Part shown: positions 1 through 9,244 of the stretch, piece after piece
Position numbering within the stretch: position 1 is the first letter of the stretch
Layout: each line of letters starts with the position of its first letter
Source of the DNA: an uncultured Pelagibacteraceae bacterium
GTDB taxonomy: Bacteria > Pseudomonadota > Alphaproteobacteria > Pelagibacterales > AG-422-B15
Length of the DNA: 48,450 bases
Reading direction: 5' to 3'
NCBI GenBank assembly: GCA_902584815.1
Contig: CACIBF010000001.1
Coordinates: 73,653 to 122,102 of the forward strand
Notes under the pieces: model-generated
What the model was told of the DNA's origin: nothing
The model's input: only the letters and a program-made list of their open reading frames with translations
The model's database searches: none
Program-made: the position numbers and the translations under genes

Positions 1-96
1 GGAATGTTTAGAGGTGATTTATTTCAAATACAGCATTATGAACCTGACTTAACATTAAAAGGATTAAATATTATTTATAATGAATACAAAAAGTAA
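1..96 (+). CDS. coaX: Type III pantothenate kinase, C-terminal fragment
   Basis: Only the last 31 codons are in the window; the gene begins before base 1. The frame ends in a PDLTLKGLNIIY-type tail, which resembles the C-terminus of CoaX proteins. CoaX phosphorylates pantothenate in the first committed step of coenzyme A synthesis. In alphaproteobacteria coaX commonly lies directly before the RNase J gene, and here it overlaps the rnj start by 17 bases, so the two are probably translationally coupled. The call rests on a short tail plus gene order, so it is likely but not certain. Confidence 0.6.
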   Translation, partial: GMFRGDLFQIQHYEPDLTLKGLNIIYNEYKK

Positions 97-1750
97 AAAT
101 AAACTTGTTTTTCTACCATTAGGTGGAACTGGTGAAATAGGCATGAATATGAATTGCTATGGATATGGCTCTCATATTGATGATATGAAATGGTTATTAG
201 TTGATGTAGGCATAACATTTGGAGATGACACTTTAGGTGGCGTTGATGTGATTATGCCAGATCATGGATTTATAAAAGAAAGAAAAGAAGATTTAGATGG
301 AATTTTCATTACACATGCACATGAAGATCATGTGGGTGGACTAGCATATTTATGGCCTGATTTAGAGTGTAAAATATATGCTTCAAGTTTTACAGCATCA
401 ATTATCAAACTTAAATTTGATGAACGCGGGATAAATATTGACGATTATCTAAATATTGTTGATTTGGAGTCTAATTTTAAAATTGGACCATTTGAAATAC
501 AATTATCAACACTTACTCACTCAATACCAGAGCCTAATTCACTTTTTATTAAAACTCCATTGGGAACAATCTATCACACTGGAGATTGGAAAATTGATCA
601 AGATCCAATGTTAGGAAATCCGATTAATTTTGATAAACTGCTAAATGATAATACTGAGATATTGGCGATGGTTTGTGACTCAACAAATGTATTAACTGCT
701 GGTAGATCAGGTTCTGAGTCTACTGTAAGAAAAAATCTAGTTGATGTTGTCAAAAATATTAAATCAAAAATATTTGTAACTTCATTCGCATCCAATGTAG
801 CAAGATTAGAATCTGTTGCGGTTGCTGCGAGAGAGAGCAATAGATCTCTTGTTGTATTAGGTAGATCAATGCACAGAATGATATCTGTCGCGAGGGAAAA
901 TGGAATATTAGAAAATGTAAATATAATTCTTAACGAAAAGGAAGCAAAAAAGAAAAAAGGAAGTGAACTTTTATACTTATGTACAGGTAGTCAGGGCGAA
1001 CCTCGTGGAGCAATGATGAGAATCGCTAATAGAGATTTTCCTAACGTTGAAATTAATCAGGGTGATACTGTAATATTCTCGTCAAAAATCATTCCTGGAA
1101 ATGAAAAAAAACTATTCGCAATGTTTAATGCCTTGTCAGAACTTGGAGCTGATGTGATTACTGAATACGACGAGGATATACATGTATCTGGTCATCCGTG
1201 TCGTGATGAAGTTATTGATATGTATAAGCATGTAAAACCTAAGATTTCAGTTCCAGTGCACGGTGAATATAGACATCTTAAGTCACATTATGAACTAGCG
1301 AAAGAGCTACAGGTTGAAAATCCAACACTTGTATCAAATGGTGATATTTTACAATTAGCTCCTGGCAGACCTTATGTAATGGATCAATGCATAACAGGCA
1401 GACTATATTTGGATGGCAATAGACTAGTTGATAGTGATAGTTTTCATTTGAATGAAAGACGAATAATGAATTTTAATGGATCAATGAATATAACTTGTAT
1501 TGTAAATAAAAAGTCACAATTACATAAAGCGCCAATTATTTCTACTTATGGCATAATTAGTGATAATGATGATGAAGAAGATTTTATTATAAATTTAGAA
1601 GAAGAAATCTATGATTTTTTTAATACTCCAAAAAATATAAATTCAAATGATAAAAAAATGCACAAAAAACTAGAAAGCTTAGCAAAAAATACTATATTTA
1701 GATCATTAAAGAAAAAACCTTTAACCAATATAGAAATAATACATATCTAA
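80..1750 (+). CDS. rnj: Ribonuclease J
   Basis: This is a metallo-beta-lactamase/beta-CASP ribonuclease for RNA processing and decay. The 556-residue length is normal for the family. The zinc-binding HAHEDH motif is at residues 79-84, a second metal motif HTGD is near 166-169, the beta-CASP region with DSTN follows, and the late VPVHGEY histidine is at about 394. Family members act as endo- and 5'-exoribonucleases in the cytoplasm. The ATG at 80 lies inside the end of coaX, and mce begins 2 bases after the stop, so it sits inside an operon. No good Shine-Dalgarno is visible, which fits coupling to coaX. Confidence 0.95.
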   Translation: MNTKSKNKLVFLPLGGTGEIGMNMNCYGYGSHIDDMKWLLVDVGITFGDDTLGGVDVIMPDHGFIKERKEDLDGIFITHAHEDHVGGLAYLWPDLECKIYASSFTASIIKLKFDERGINIDDYLNIVDLESNFKIGPFEIQLSTLTHSIPEPNSLFIKTPLGTIYHTGDWKIDQDPMLGNPINFDKLLNDNTEILAMVCDSTNVLTAGRSGSESTVRKNLVDVVKNIKSKIFVTSFASNVARLESVAVAARESNRSLVVLGRSMHRMISVARENGILENVNIILNEKEAKKKKGSELLYLCTGSQGEPRGAMMRIANRDFPNVEINQGDTVIFSSKIIPGNEKKLFAMFNALSELGADVITEYDEDIHVSGHPCRDEVIDMYKHVKPKISVPVHGEYRHLKSHYELAKELQVENPTLVSNGDILQLAPGRPYVMDQCITGRLYLDGNRLVDSDSFHLNERRIMNFNGSMNITCIVNKKSQLHKAPIISTYGIISDNDDEEDFIINLEEEIYDFFNTPKNINSNDKKMHKKLESLAKNTIFRSLKKKPLTNIEIIHI

Positions 1751-1751
1751 T

Positions 1752-2156
1752 ATGCTCGGAAAATTAAATCACATTGCTATTGCCGTACCAAATATTAAAG
1801 AAGCTGCTGAACAATATAAAAATATTTTTGGAGCTAAAGTTTCAGATCCAGTTGAGCAACCTGATCATGGTGTAACTACGGTATTTATAGATCTTGGTAA
1901 TACTAAAATAGAATTACTTGAAAAATTAGGTGAAGGTTCACCTATAGAAAACTTTATTAATAAGAATCCAAAAGGCGGCATGCATCATATATGTATTGAA
2001 GTTGAAGATATAAATGATGCAGTAAAAAAATTAAATGATCATGAAATAGCTATCACTGGAACCGGAGAGCCTAAAATTGGTGCACACGGAAAACCAGTAG
2101 TCTTTCTTCATCCAAAAAGCTGTAATGGGACAATGATTGAATTAGAAGAAGCTTAA
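1752..2156 (+). CDS. mce: Methylmalonyl-CoA epimerase
   Basis: The protein is 134 residues, the usual size for a single-chain VOC (glyoxalase-fold) epimerase. It should interconvert (R)- and (S)-methylmalonyl-CoA, linking propionyl-CoA oxidation to succinyl-CoA. Metal ligands expected for the family are visible: His7 in LNHIAIAV, the His78/His79 pair in GMHHICIE, and a late Glu (about 130) in MIELEE. It follows rnj by one base and precedes the DUF1467 gene by one base, the common alphaproteobacterial order. A lactoylglutathione-lyase-type relative is the main alternative, but the GMHHICIEV pattern and the context favour the epimerase. The mutase and carboxylase partners are not in this window. 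Confidence 0.9.
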   Translation: MLGKLNHIAIAVPNIKEAAEQYKNIFGAKVSDPVEQPDHGVTTVFIDLGNTKIELLEKLGEGSPIENFINKNPKGGMHHICIEVEDINDAVKKLNDHEIAITGTGEPKIGAHGKPVVFLHPKSCNGTMIELEEA

Positions 2157-2157
2157 A

Positions 2158-2430
2158 TTGGGACTTACAGGCTCAATTATCCTTTTTCTAATAATTTGGT
2201 GGCTAATATTATTTATTTTATTGCCAATAAGCATTGATAATAAAGCTTCTAGTATCACTGAATATGAAGGAAATGATCGTGGCGCTCCTAATAATCCACA
2301 ATTATTAAAAAAATTCATCATAACTACAATTATTTCTGTTATCTTATGGTTTGTTGTTTTTTTGCTTCTAAACAATGATGGATTTTTAATGTTTATTATG
2401 AATACTTTTTATATAAATGAGATTAACTAA
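2158..2430 (+). CDS. Small membrane protein, DUF1467 family
   Basis: This is a 90-residue protein of unknown function with two hydrophobic helices (about residues 4-26 and 55-80) separated by a polar loop containing ERGAPNNPQ-like residues. The loop and the position between mce and proS match the DUF1467 family of alphaproteobacteria. The start is TTG at 2158, two bases after the mce stop; no ATG is suitably placed. Its last 14 bases overlap the start of proS, so it is cotranscribed and probably coupled with proS. No catalytic residues are recognisable, and I assign no function beyond inner-membrane location. Confidence 0.8.
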   Translation: MGLTGSIILFLIIWWLILFILLPISIDNKASSITEYEGNDRGAPNNPQLLKKFIITTIISVILWFVVFLLLNNDGFLMFIMNTFYINEIN

Positions 2431-3739
2431 TTACTTCCTTCCAGTTTTAAAAGAATCTCCAAGTGATGCTGAAATTGTCTCACACCAATTAATGATGCGT
2501 GCTGGCATGATTTCTCAGTCAAGTTCAGGAATTTATTCATGGCTACCATTAGGATTAAGAGTTTTAAAAAAGATTGAAAATATTGTGAGAGAAGAGCAAG
2601 ACGCCGCAGGTGTAAATGAGATTTTAATGCCAACGATTCAACCCGCAGATTTATGGAAAGAAAGTGGAAGATATGAAGATTATGGAAAAGAAATGCTCAG
2701 AATTAATGATAGACAAGATAGGGAAATGCTCTATGGCCCAACAAATGAAGAACAAATAACAGATATCTTTAGGCGATCAATAAAATCATATAAAGAACTT
2801 CCTCAGTTGCTATATCACATTCAATGGAAATTTCGTGATGAGCTTAGACCAAGGTTTGGAGTAATGAGAGGAAGGGAATTTTTAATGAAAGATGCTTATT
2901 CATTTGATCTTGATAAACAGCAAAGTGAGATATCGTATAATAAATTTTTTGTTTGTTATTTGAAAACGTTTCAAAGACTAGAACTAAAAGCAATACCGAT
3001 GGCAGCAGAAACAGGCCCAATAGGTGGAGATTTATCTCATGAATTTATAATAATATCTAAAACAGGTGAGTCTGATATTTATTTTGATAGTAAACTACTT
3101 GAGCAAGAAAATGAACTATTTAACATCAACTATTTAGAAGATTTATCAGGTTTAGTAAATTCATATAAAACTTTATACGCAGTTTCTGATGATAAATTTA
3201 ATCAAGACGACTTTGATAAAAATGTTTCAAATGAAAATCAAACTAAATCTAAAGGTATTGAAGTGGGTCATATATTTAGTTTTGGTACAAAATATTCAGA
3301 AGCCATGAAAGCGAATGTTTTAAATAAGGATGGCAAACAAGCAACTGTATTTATGGGTTCTTATGGAATTGGAATATCTAGATTAGTTGGCGCGATAATT
3401 GAGTCATCAAATGATGAAAAAGGAATTATTTGGCCGAAATCAGTGTCTCCATACGATATTGGGATAATTAATCTAAAACAGAAAGATGATGATATTACTT
3501 CAATTTCTGATGATGTTTATGAAAAGTTAATGAGTGCAGGTTTTGATGTACTGTATGATGATAAAGACGATAATCCTGGTGTTAAATTTTCAAGGATGGA
3601 TTTAATAGGACTTCCATACCAAGTCATTATTGGTAATAAGTCTAAAAGCGACTCTATTCTTGAAGTAAAAAACAGAAAAACAGGTGATATTTCAGAAGTA
3701 GACATAGAAAATGTAACTTCTTTTTTTAAAAATAGTTAA
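2417..3739 (+). CDS. proS: Prolyl-tRNA synthetase, short alphaproteobacterial type
   Basis: This class II aminoacyl-tRNA synthetase charges tRNA-Pro with proline. At 440 residues it is far shorter than the E. coli enzyme (about 570) because the INS editing insertion between motifs 2 and 3 is absent, as is usual in alphaproteobacteria. Motif 2 ([14 protein letters not shown]) is at about residues 138-151 and motif 3 ([13 protein letters not shown]) at about 314-326. A C-terminal anticodon-binding domain follows from about 345. The ATG at 2417 lies inside the end of the DUF1467 gene. Without INS, clearing of mischarged Ala-tRNA-Pro would need a free-standing editing protein elsewhere in the genome. 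Confidence 0.97.
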   Translation: MRLTNYFLPVLKESPSDAEIVSHQLMMRAGMISQSSSGIYSWLPLGLRVLKKIENIVREEQDAAGVNEILMPTIQPADLWKESGRYEDYGKEMLRINDRQDREMLYGPTNEEQITDIFRRSIKSYKELPQLLYHIQWKFRDELRPRFGVMRGREFLMKDAYSFDLDKQQSEISYNKFFVCYLKTFQRLELKAIPMAAETGPIGGDLSHEFIIISKTGESDIYFDSKLLEQENELFNINYLEDLSGLVNSYKTLYAVSDDKFNQDDFDKNVSNENQTKSKGIEVGHIFSFGTKYSEAMKANVLNKDGKQATVFMGSYGIGISRLVGAIIESSNDEKGIIWPKSVSPYDIGIINLKQKDDDITSISDDVYEKLMSAGFDVLYDDKDDNPGVKFSRMDLIGLPYQVIIGNKSKSDSILEVKNRKTGDISEVDIENVTSFFKNS

Positions 3740-3747
3740 TAAATAAA

Positions 3748-4980
3748 GTGCCTTTTAATAGTTTTGAGAGATTTATTGCATTTCGTTACATAAGGCCATT
3801 GAGGTCAGAGGGACTTCTTTCAATTATATCATGGTTCTCTTTTTTTGGTATATGCATCGGTGTTGCCACTCTGATCATTACTATGTCAGTAATGAATGGT
3901 TTTAGATATGAGCTTGAAAATCGAATTATAGGATTCAACGGTCACATTTATATAAATAATTATGAAAAATATTTTGAGGATATATCTCAAAACTTTTCAT
4001 CTATTGATGAAATAGAGTTTATTGATGCAAATATTACAGATCAAGTTTTGATTTCAGCGAATTCTGAAACTCGAGGGATTATTCTTAAATCATTTAACCC
4101 AGACAATATAGATCATTATAAGTTTAAAAATAAAAAAAATAATTCTAATGAATTGATGTTAGACGCAATCTATCTTGGGTCAAAACTAGCTGACCGATTA
4201 AATGTAGAAATAGGATCACAAATTAAATTATACACATCTAGTTCTGTAAATTCTCCATTTGGCACACTTCCTAAGTCTCGTTTGATTAATGTTGGAGGAT
4301 ATTTTGATACAGGGATGAGTGAGTATGACAGCAATTATGCATTTCTTAATTTAAAAGAAATGCAAAAAATATATGGAGTAAACAATAGAATTTCTGCAAT
4401 TGAAATTCATCTTAAAAACTCTTCTTATACGGACAAGATAAGTAATCAAGTTAATGAAATAATTAAGGAAAAAGAGCTTTTTTATTCGAGGGACTGGAAA
4501 CAGGTTAATGCTTTTTTCTTTGAAACCCTATCAATTGAAAGAAATGTTATGTTTATTATCCTATCGTTAATTATTATAGTAGCTGCATTTAATGTTATTA
4601 CGTGCCTCTTTATCTTAGTTAAAAATAAATCAAATGAAATTGCTATTCTTAAAACGATTGGTACATCTGATTTTTCAATTTTAAGAATATTTATTATAAT
4701 AGGATCTTTAATAGGTGTGGCTGGAAGTTTAATTGGTTCATTGTTAGGAATTATTGTTACATTAAATTTAGAAAATATAAGACAGACACTCAATAACTTG
4801 TTTAACTTAAATTTGTTTCCATCACAATTTTATTTTATTGATAAAATTCCAACCATAATTGATTACAATCAAATATTTTTAATATTTGTATTCTCAATAA
4901 TCATCTCACTATTAGCAACTATATATCCATCTAGAGTTGCTTCTAAAATGAAAATTAAGGATATATTTAGTAATGCCTGA
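3748..4980 (+). CDS. lolC: Lipoprotein-releasing ABC permease LolC/LolE
   Basis: This inner-membrane permease frees lipoproteins from the membrane for transfer to LolA. It has 410 residues in the MacB/FtsX fold: one N-terminal transmembrane helix (about 22-47, after RYIRPLRSEGLLS), a large periplasmic domain (about 50-265), then three helices near 268-292, 312-340 and 375-398. The start is GTG at 3748, eight bases after the proS stop. The C-terminus overlaps lolD by 8 bases, so permease and ATPase are made together. Only one LolC/E-type gene is present here, consistent with a homodimeric permease, though a second copy elsewhere cannot be excluded. Confidence 0.92.
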   Translation: MPFNSFERFIAFRYIRPLRSEGLLSIISWFSFFGICIGVATLIITMSVMNGFRYELENRIIGFNGHIYINNYEKYFEDISQNFSSIDEIEFIDANITDQVLISANSETRGIILKSFNPDNIDHYKFKNKKNNSNELMLDAIYLGSKLADRLNVEIGSQIKLYTSSSVNSPFGTLPKSRLINVGGYFDTGMSEYDSNYAFLNLKEMQKIYGVNNRISAIEIHLKNSSYTDKISNQVNEIIKEKELFYSRDWKQVNAFFFETLSIERNVMFIILSLIIIVAAFNVITCLFILVKNKSNEIAILKTIGTSDFSILRIFIIIGSLIGVAGSLIGSLLGIIVTLNLENIRQTLNNLFNLNLFPSQFYFIDKIPTIIDYNQIFLIFVFSIIISLLATIYPSRVASKMKIKDIFSNA

Positions 4981-5632
4981 CACAATTATTAGACTAGAAA
5001 ATATTTCAAAATCATATTCCCAAGGAGACACAGTAATACCGGTAATTGAAAACTTAAATGCAACAATACAAGAAGGTAAATTCATATCTGTAATTGGCCC
5101 CTCTGGATCAGGAAAATCCACACTGTTAAATGTTATTGGTCTCATCGATACAGCTGATAGTGGTGATATTTTTTTCTTTGATGAAAATTTAAAGGATATA
5201 AATTATGTACAGCAAAACCTTATTCGAAGAGATAAAATAGGATTTGTTTATCAATCCAATAATCTTTTTTCAGACTTTACAGCGATTGAAAATGTTACTA
5301 TTCCTCAATTACTTTTAGGTGCAAATAAAAAGGATGCATATAATTTGGCCTTTAAATGTCTAGATATACTTGGCTTAAGTGCTCGTATTAATCATTTGCC
5401 AAAAGATTTATCAGGGGGAGAGCAACAAAGAGTGGCAATTGCTAGAGCTATAATCAATGAACCTAAAATCATTATTGCCGATGAACCAACAGGAAATCTT
5501 GATAAAAATACTAGCAATGATGTATTTGAGCATCTTATTAACTTTGTTTATTCACAGAAAATTTCATTAATTATGGCTACACATAATTTGGATCTTGCAA
5601 GAAAATCAGATCACCAGATAAAATTAGTCTAA
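4973..5632 (+). CDS. lolD: Lipoprotein-releasing ABC ATPase LolD
   Basis: This is the cytoplasmic ATPase that drives the LolC/E permease. The 219-residue protein contains Walker A GPSGSGKST (42-50), a Q-loop, the signature LSGGEQQRVAIARA (about 145-158) and Walker B IIIADEPTGNLD (about 165-176) followed by the switch histidine in ATHNLDLA. The length and the DEPTGNLD form are typical of the LolD/MacB/FtsE subfamily, and adjacency to lolC decides for LolD. The ATG overlaps the lolC end by 8 bases, and the stop shares its last base with the dnaE start (TAATG). Confidence 0.95.
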   Translation: MPDTIIRLENISKSYSQGDTVIPVIENLNATIQEGKFISVIGPSGSGKSTLLNVIGLIDTADSGDIFFFDENLKDINYVQQNLIRRDKIGFVYQSNNLFSDFTAIENVTIPQLLLGANKKDAYNLAFKCLDILGLSARINHLPKDLSGGEQQRVAIARAIINEPKIIIADEPTGNLDKNTSNDVFEHLINFVYSQKISLIMATHNLDLARKSDHQIKLV

Positions 5633-8600
5633 TGACTAATTTTGTTCACCTCACAAATAAGACAGAATATTCATTATCTGAAGGTGCGATAACAATCAAT
5701 CGTATCGCAGAATTATGTGAGTCTTTTCGGATGCCTGCAGTAGGTATTACAGACACTAATAACATGTTTGGAGCATTAGAATTTAGTGACAAGATTTCAA
5801 GTTATGGCGTTCAACCTTTAATTGGATGTAACATCAAAATAAACATACCCACTGAATACAAATTAGATTTATCGCAATTAGACGATAAATTTTTCTTTTT
5901 AAACTTGTTCGCTAAAAATCTAAAAGGATATCAAAATCTGCTAGAATTAAGTTCTTTATGTTACACTAAGCATACTACTAATAATGCCATAAACTTATCT
6001 GATATTTACAACAAAAAAGATGGACTAATTGTTTTAACAGGTGGACGCAATAATTTAATTGATCCAATACTAAATTCTGGGAAATCAATAATTGCAGATC
6101 AATTTATTCAAAATTTAAAAGAGCAATTTAATGACAATCTCTATGTTGAGATACAACGACTAGGAAATTCAAATAAGAAAAATGAAAACGCGCTTCTTAA
6201 TTTAGTTTATGATCATTCATTGCCTTTAGTTGCAACTAATGAAGTATATTTTGAGTCACCTGACTATTACGAAGCACATGATGCATTAAGTTGTATTGAA
6301 AAAAAGCAATTTGTTTCTCAGTTAGATAGATACAGATTTTCTGATCAACATTATTTTAAATCCATTGATGAAATGGAATCTCTGTTTAATGATTTACCTG
6401 AAGCATTGTCAAATACCATAGAAATTTCAAGAAGATGCTCATTTAGACCAGAAATAAAAACACCAATACTTCCAGTCTTTATTAAAGATACTGAAAATTC
6501 CGAAAAAGATCTTCTTAGGAAAATTTCATATGAAGGTTTAGAAAAGAGAGTTGTTCAGACTCTTAAAATGAAAAAAATTGAAAATCAAGATGAAGGAAAT
6601 CAATTAAGGAATGAATATCAGAAAAGATTAGATACTGAATTAGATATTATTATTAATATGAAGTATGAGGGGTATTTCTTAATTGTTGCAGATTTTATTA
6701 AATGGGCAAAAAATAATAATATTCCAGTGGGACCTGGAAGAGGTTCAGGTGCCGGCTCATTAGTTGCATGGTGCCTTGAAATTACTGATTTAGATCCTAT
6801 TCATTTTGGTTTAATTTTTGAGCGATTTTTAAATCCCGAGCGTGTTTCATTACCTGATTTTGATATTGACTTTTGTAGAGATAGAAGAGATGAAGTTCTT
6901 AATTATGTTTATGAGAAGTATGGTAAGGACCATGTTGCTCAGATCATTACTTTTGGAAAACTTCAAGCAAGAGCAGTATTAAGAGATATTGGAAGAGTAC
7001 TTGGTATTCCATATGGACAAGTAGATTATTTAACTAAGTTAATACCATTCGATCCTTCAAGACAATTGAGTCTTCAAGAATATATTGATGACGAACCAAA
7101 GCTGACAGAAGAAGCAAATAAAAATCCTAAAATTAAAAAACTTTTAAGTATAGCCCTAAAACTAGAAGGTTTAAAAAGACATGCATCTATACACGCTGCT
7201 GGCGTAGTTATATCAAAGGACATCATTTATAAGGATGTTCCATTATATAGTGATCCGGATTCTAATATTTTTCTGACTCAATTTGATATGAAGTGGGTAG
7301 AGAATGCAGGATTAGTAAAATTTGATTTTTTAGGGTTAAAAACGTTAACGTTAATTAACAATTGCGTCGAGTTGGTAAATAGGTTCAAAAAATTTGAAAT
7401 ATCAGGAATTGATTTGACTGATACAAAAACCTTTGAGCTTCTAGGGACAGGTGAGACAACAGGCATTTTTCAATTAGAAAGTCCAGGCATGAAAGATACT
7501 CTTAAAAATTTAAAACCAGACAAATTTGAAGATATTATTGCTCTTGTTGCCCTATATCGACCAGGGCCAATGGCCAATATTCCAACTTATATTGAGAGAA
7601 AACATGGAAGAGAAAAACCAGATTATGTTCATCCACTGCTAGAAGACTTATTAAAGGAAACGTATGGTGTTATTATTTATCAAGAGCAAGTTATGGGTGT
7701 AGCAAGAGAGTTATCTGGCTATTCAGACGGTGAAGCAGATCTTCTAAGAAGGGCAATGGGCAAAAAGATACAAAAAGAAATGACAGCTCAAAAGAAAAGA
7801 TTTGTAGAAGGCTGTATATCAAAAGGGCTCAAAGATAATGAAGCAAATAATATATTTGAATTATTATCAAAATTCGCAGATTATGGTTTCAATAAAAGTC
7901 ACGCAGCAGCTTATGCTTTAATTGCATTTCAAACCGCATATCTTAAAAAACATTATCCAATTGAATTTTTTGCCGCATCAATGTCATTAGATATTAATAA
8001 CACTGATAAATTAGCAATATTTCAACAAGAATTAGATAGAATGAAAATTCCATTAATTGCTCCAGATGTTAACAAGTCTAGTTCATATTTTGTGCGAGAG
8101 GGAGAAGGAATTTCATATGCATTAGGAGCAATAAAGAATGTTGGAATAGAAGCAATTAAAGAACTTGAAGAAGAAAGAAGTAAAAATGGTAATTTCAAAG
8201 ATTTTAATGATTTCCTAACAAGAGTAAGTTCATCAGTATCAAACAAAAAAACACTAGAAGCATTAGCGTGTTCTGGCAGTTTTGACTCATTTAATATTAG
8301 CAGAGAAAATATATTTAATGAATGCCCAGAGATTATTAAACACTTAAAACATTTTCATGATACAAATAATAGCAATCAAGAAGATATTTTTGGCGAGGCT
8401 TCAAAATTTGAATATAAGTTTTCTTCAAAAGAAAGATGGAACGAAGAAACAAAGCTAATGAAAGAATTTGAAATACTCGGTTTTTATTTATCTGGGCATC
8501 CATTAAATCAATTTCTAAATAAAGTTTCAAAACTAGACATTAAAAATTTTGAAACAATTAAGTCGAATAAGAATTTTCATAATGAAAAAAATGTGTTGTT

Positions 8601-9123
8601 GGCCGGAACACTATTGTCAAAAAAAGAAAAACGCTCAGCTAGAGGAAACGCATATGCCTTTTTAAATTTTTCAGATCTTAGTTCTATATATGAACTTATA
8701 ATATTTGAAAATAATCTTCGTAAGTACAGAGATATTTTAGTTGAAGGTGAATCATACGCTATTGGCATTGATTTTTCTGATGACGGAAATGGTCTAAGAG
8801 GTGAAGCTAAAAAAATATATAAAATTGTAGATATAATTAAAATGACTAATCAGCCATACTCATCATTTTCAAATAAAAAGAATACCTCTGATATAGAGAC
8901 TAAAAATGTTAAGCCAAAAACATCTTTACTTCAAATATATGCCAATGATAAATTTTCATTAAATGAATTTAAGGCAATTAATTTACAAAAGGGAAATCAT
9001 AAAATAAATATTATTGTTGAAAATCAAAGACTTGCATTACCAGATCTCTATAAAGTAGATACAAATTTAATTGAAAGAATAAGATCCATTTATGGGGTAA
9101 AAGAAGTAAGCTTTGATGAATAA
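5632..9123 (+). CDS. dnaE: DNA polymerase III alpha subunit
   Basis: This is the replicative DNA polymerase, 1163 residues, normal for DnaE1. The order is a PHP domain (about 1-270), the polymerase palm with GPGRGSGAGSLVAW (about 365-378) and the catalytic PDFDIDF aspartates (about 408-414), then fingers, a helix-hairpin-helix region (about 800-860) and an OB-fold (about 985-1070). The PHP start reads HLTNKTEYSL; the E. coli counterpart reads HLRVHSDYS, so the second histidine of the metal motif is missing and the PHP domain is probably structural. The gene overlaps lolD by one base. Expression is probably driven from the upstream operon. Confidence 0.97.
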   Translation: MTNFVHLTNKTEYSLSEGAITINRIAELCESFRMPAVGITDTNNMFGALEFSDKISSYGVQPLIGCNIKINIPTEYKLDLSQLDDKFFFLNLFAKNLKGYQNLLELSSLCYTKHTTNNAINLSDIYNKKDGLIVLTGGRNNLIDPILNSGKSIIADQFIQNLKEQFNDNLYVEIQRLGNSNKKNENALLNLVYDHSLPLVATNEVYFESPDYYEAHDALSCIEKKQFVSQLDRYRFSDQHYFKSIDEMESLFNDLPEALSNTIEISRRCSFRPEIKTPILPVFIKDTENSEKDLLRKISYEGLEKRVVQTLKMKKIENQDEGNQLRNEYQKRLDTELDIIINMKYEGYFLIVADFIKWAKNNNIPVGPGRGSGAGSLVAWCLEITDLDPIHFGLIFERFLNPERVSLPDFDIDFCRDRRDEVLNYVYEKYGKDHVAQIITFGKLQARAVLRDIGRVLGIPYGQVDYLTKLIPFDPSRQLSLQEYIDDEPKLTEEANKNPKIKKLLSIALKLEGLKRHASIHAAGVVISKDIIYKDVPLYSDPDSNIFLTQFDMKWVENAGLVKFDFLGLKTLTLINNCVELVNRFKKFEISGIDLTDTKTFELLGTGETTGIFQLESPGMKDTLKNLKPDKFEDIIALVALYRPGPMANIPTYIERKHGREKPDYVHPLLEDLLKETYGVIIYQEQVMGVARELSGYSDGEADLLRRAMGKKIQKEMTAQKKRFVEGCISKGLKDNEANNIFELLSKFADYGFNKSHAAAYALIAFQTAYLKKHYPIEFFAASMSLDINNTDKLAIFQQELDRMKIPLIAPDVNKSSSYFVREGEGISYALGAIKNVGIEAIKELEEERSKNGNFKDFNDFLTRVSSSVSNKKTLEALACSGSFDSFNISRENIFNECPEIIKHLKHFHDTNNSNQEDIFGEASKFEYKFSSKERWNEETKLMKEFEILGFYLSGHPLNQFLNKVSKLDIKNFETIKSNKNFHNEKNVLLAGTLLSKKEKRSARGNAYAFLNFSDLSSIYELIIFENNLRKYRDILVEGESYAIGIDFSDDGNGLRGEAKKIYKIVDIIKMTNQPYSSFSNKKNTSDIETKNVKPKTSLLQIYANDKFSLNEFKAINLQKGNHKINIIVENQRLALPDLYKVDTNLIERIRSIYGVKEVSFDE

Positions 9124-9129
9124 ATTTTA

Positions 9130-9156
9130 TTGAAGTATTTTTATTTTTAGGCTAAT
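9130..9156 (+). promoter_or_regulatory. Candidate rpsB promoter
   Basis: A TTGAAG box (9130-9135) and GCTAAT (9151-9156) lie just after the dnaE stop, 15 bases apart. Transcription would begin near 9163, shortly before the structured rpsB leader. The boxes match consensus only moderately and the spacing is short, so this is a candidate from position and sequence. A separate promoter here is expected because ribosomal genes should not depend on dnaE read-through. Confidence 0.3.
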
Positions 9157-9172
9157 TACACGCAATAAAACA

Positions 9173-9240
9173 CGTAACGATAGCTAACTGCTGTCCGGTC
9201 CCAATGGGGTCAAATTGTTACGGATGAATAACCGGAGAAA
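9173..9240 (+). promoter_or_regulatory. Structured rpsB leader (pseudoknot covering the ribosome-binding site)
   Basis: Two helices can be drawn by eye. P1 pairs 9173-9181 (CGTAACGAT) with 9214-9222 (ATTGTTACG), nine pairs with one G-U. P2 pairs 9194-9199 (TCCGGT), inside the P1 loop, with 9231-9236 (ACCGGA), downstream of P1, giving an H-type pseudoknot. The 3' strand of P2 includes GGA of the rpsB Shine-Dalgarno GGAG (9234-9237). Small hairpins AGC/GCT (9182-9192) and CCC/GGG (9200-9208) fit inside. The stretch is GC-rich against its surroundings. Autoregulatory S2 leaders are known in alphaproteobacteria; repression by excess S2 is inferred here. Confidence 0.7.
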
Positions 9241-9244
9241 ATAT

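Noticed and set aside
4482-4793. Minus-strand frame of 103 codons inside lolC
   Set aside because: Antisense shadow of the membrane helices of LolC; no start signals or family features.
9215-9244. Longer N-terminus for rpsB from the ATG at 9215
   Set aside because: Adds residues not in S2, lies within the leader pseudoknot, and lacks a ribosome site, unlike ATG 9245.
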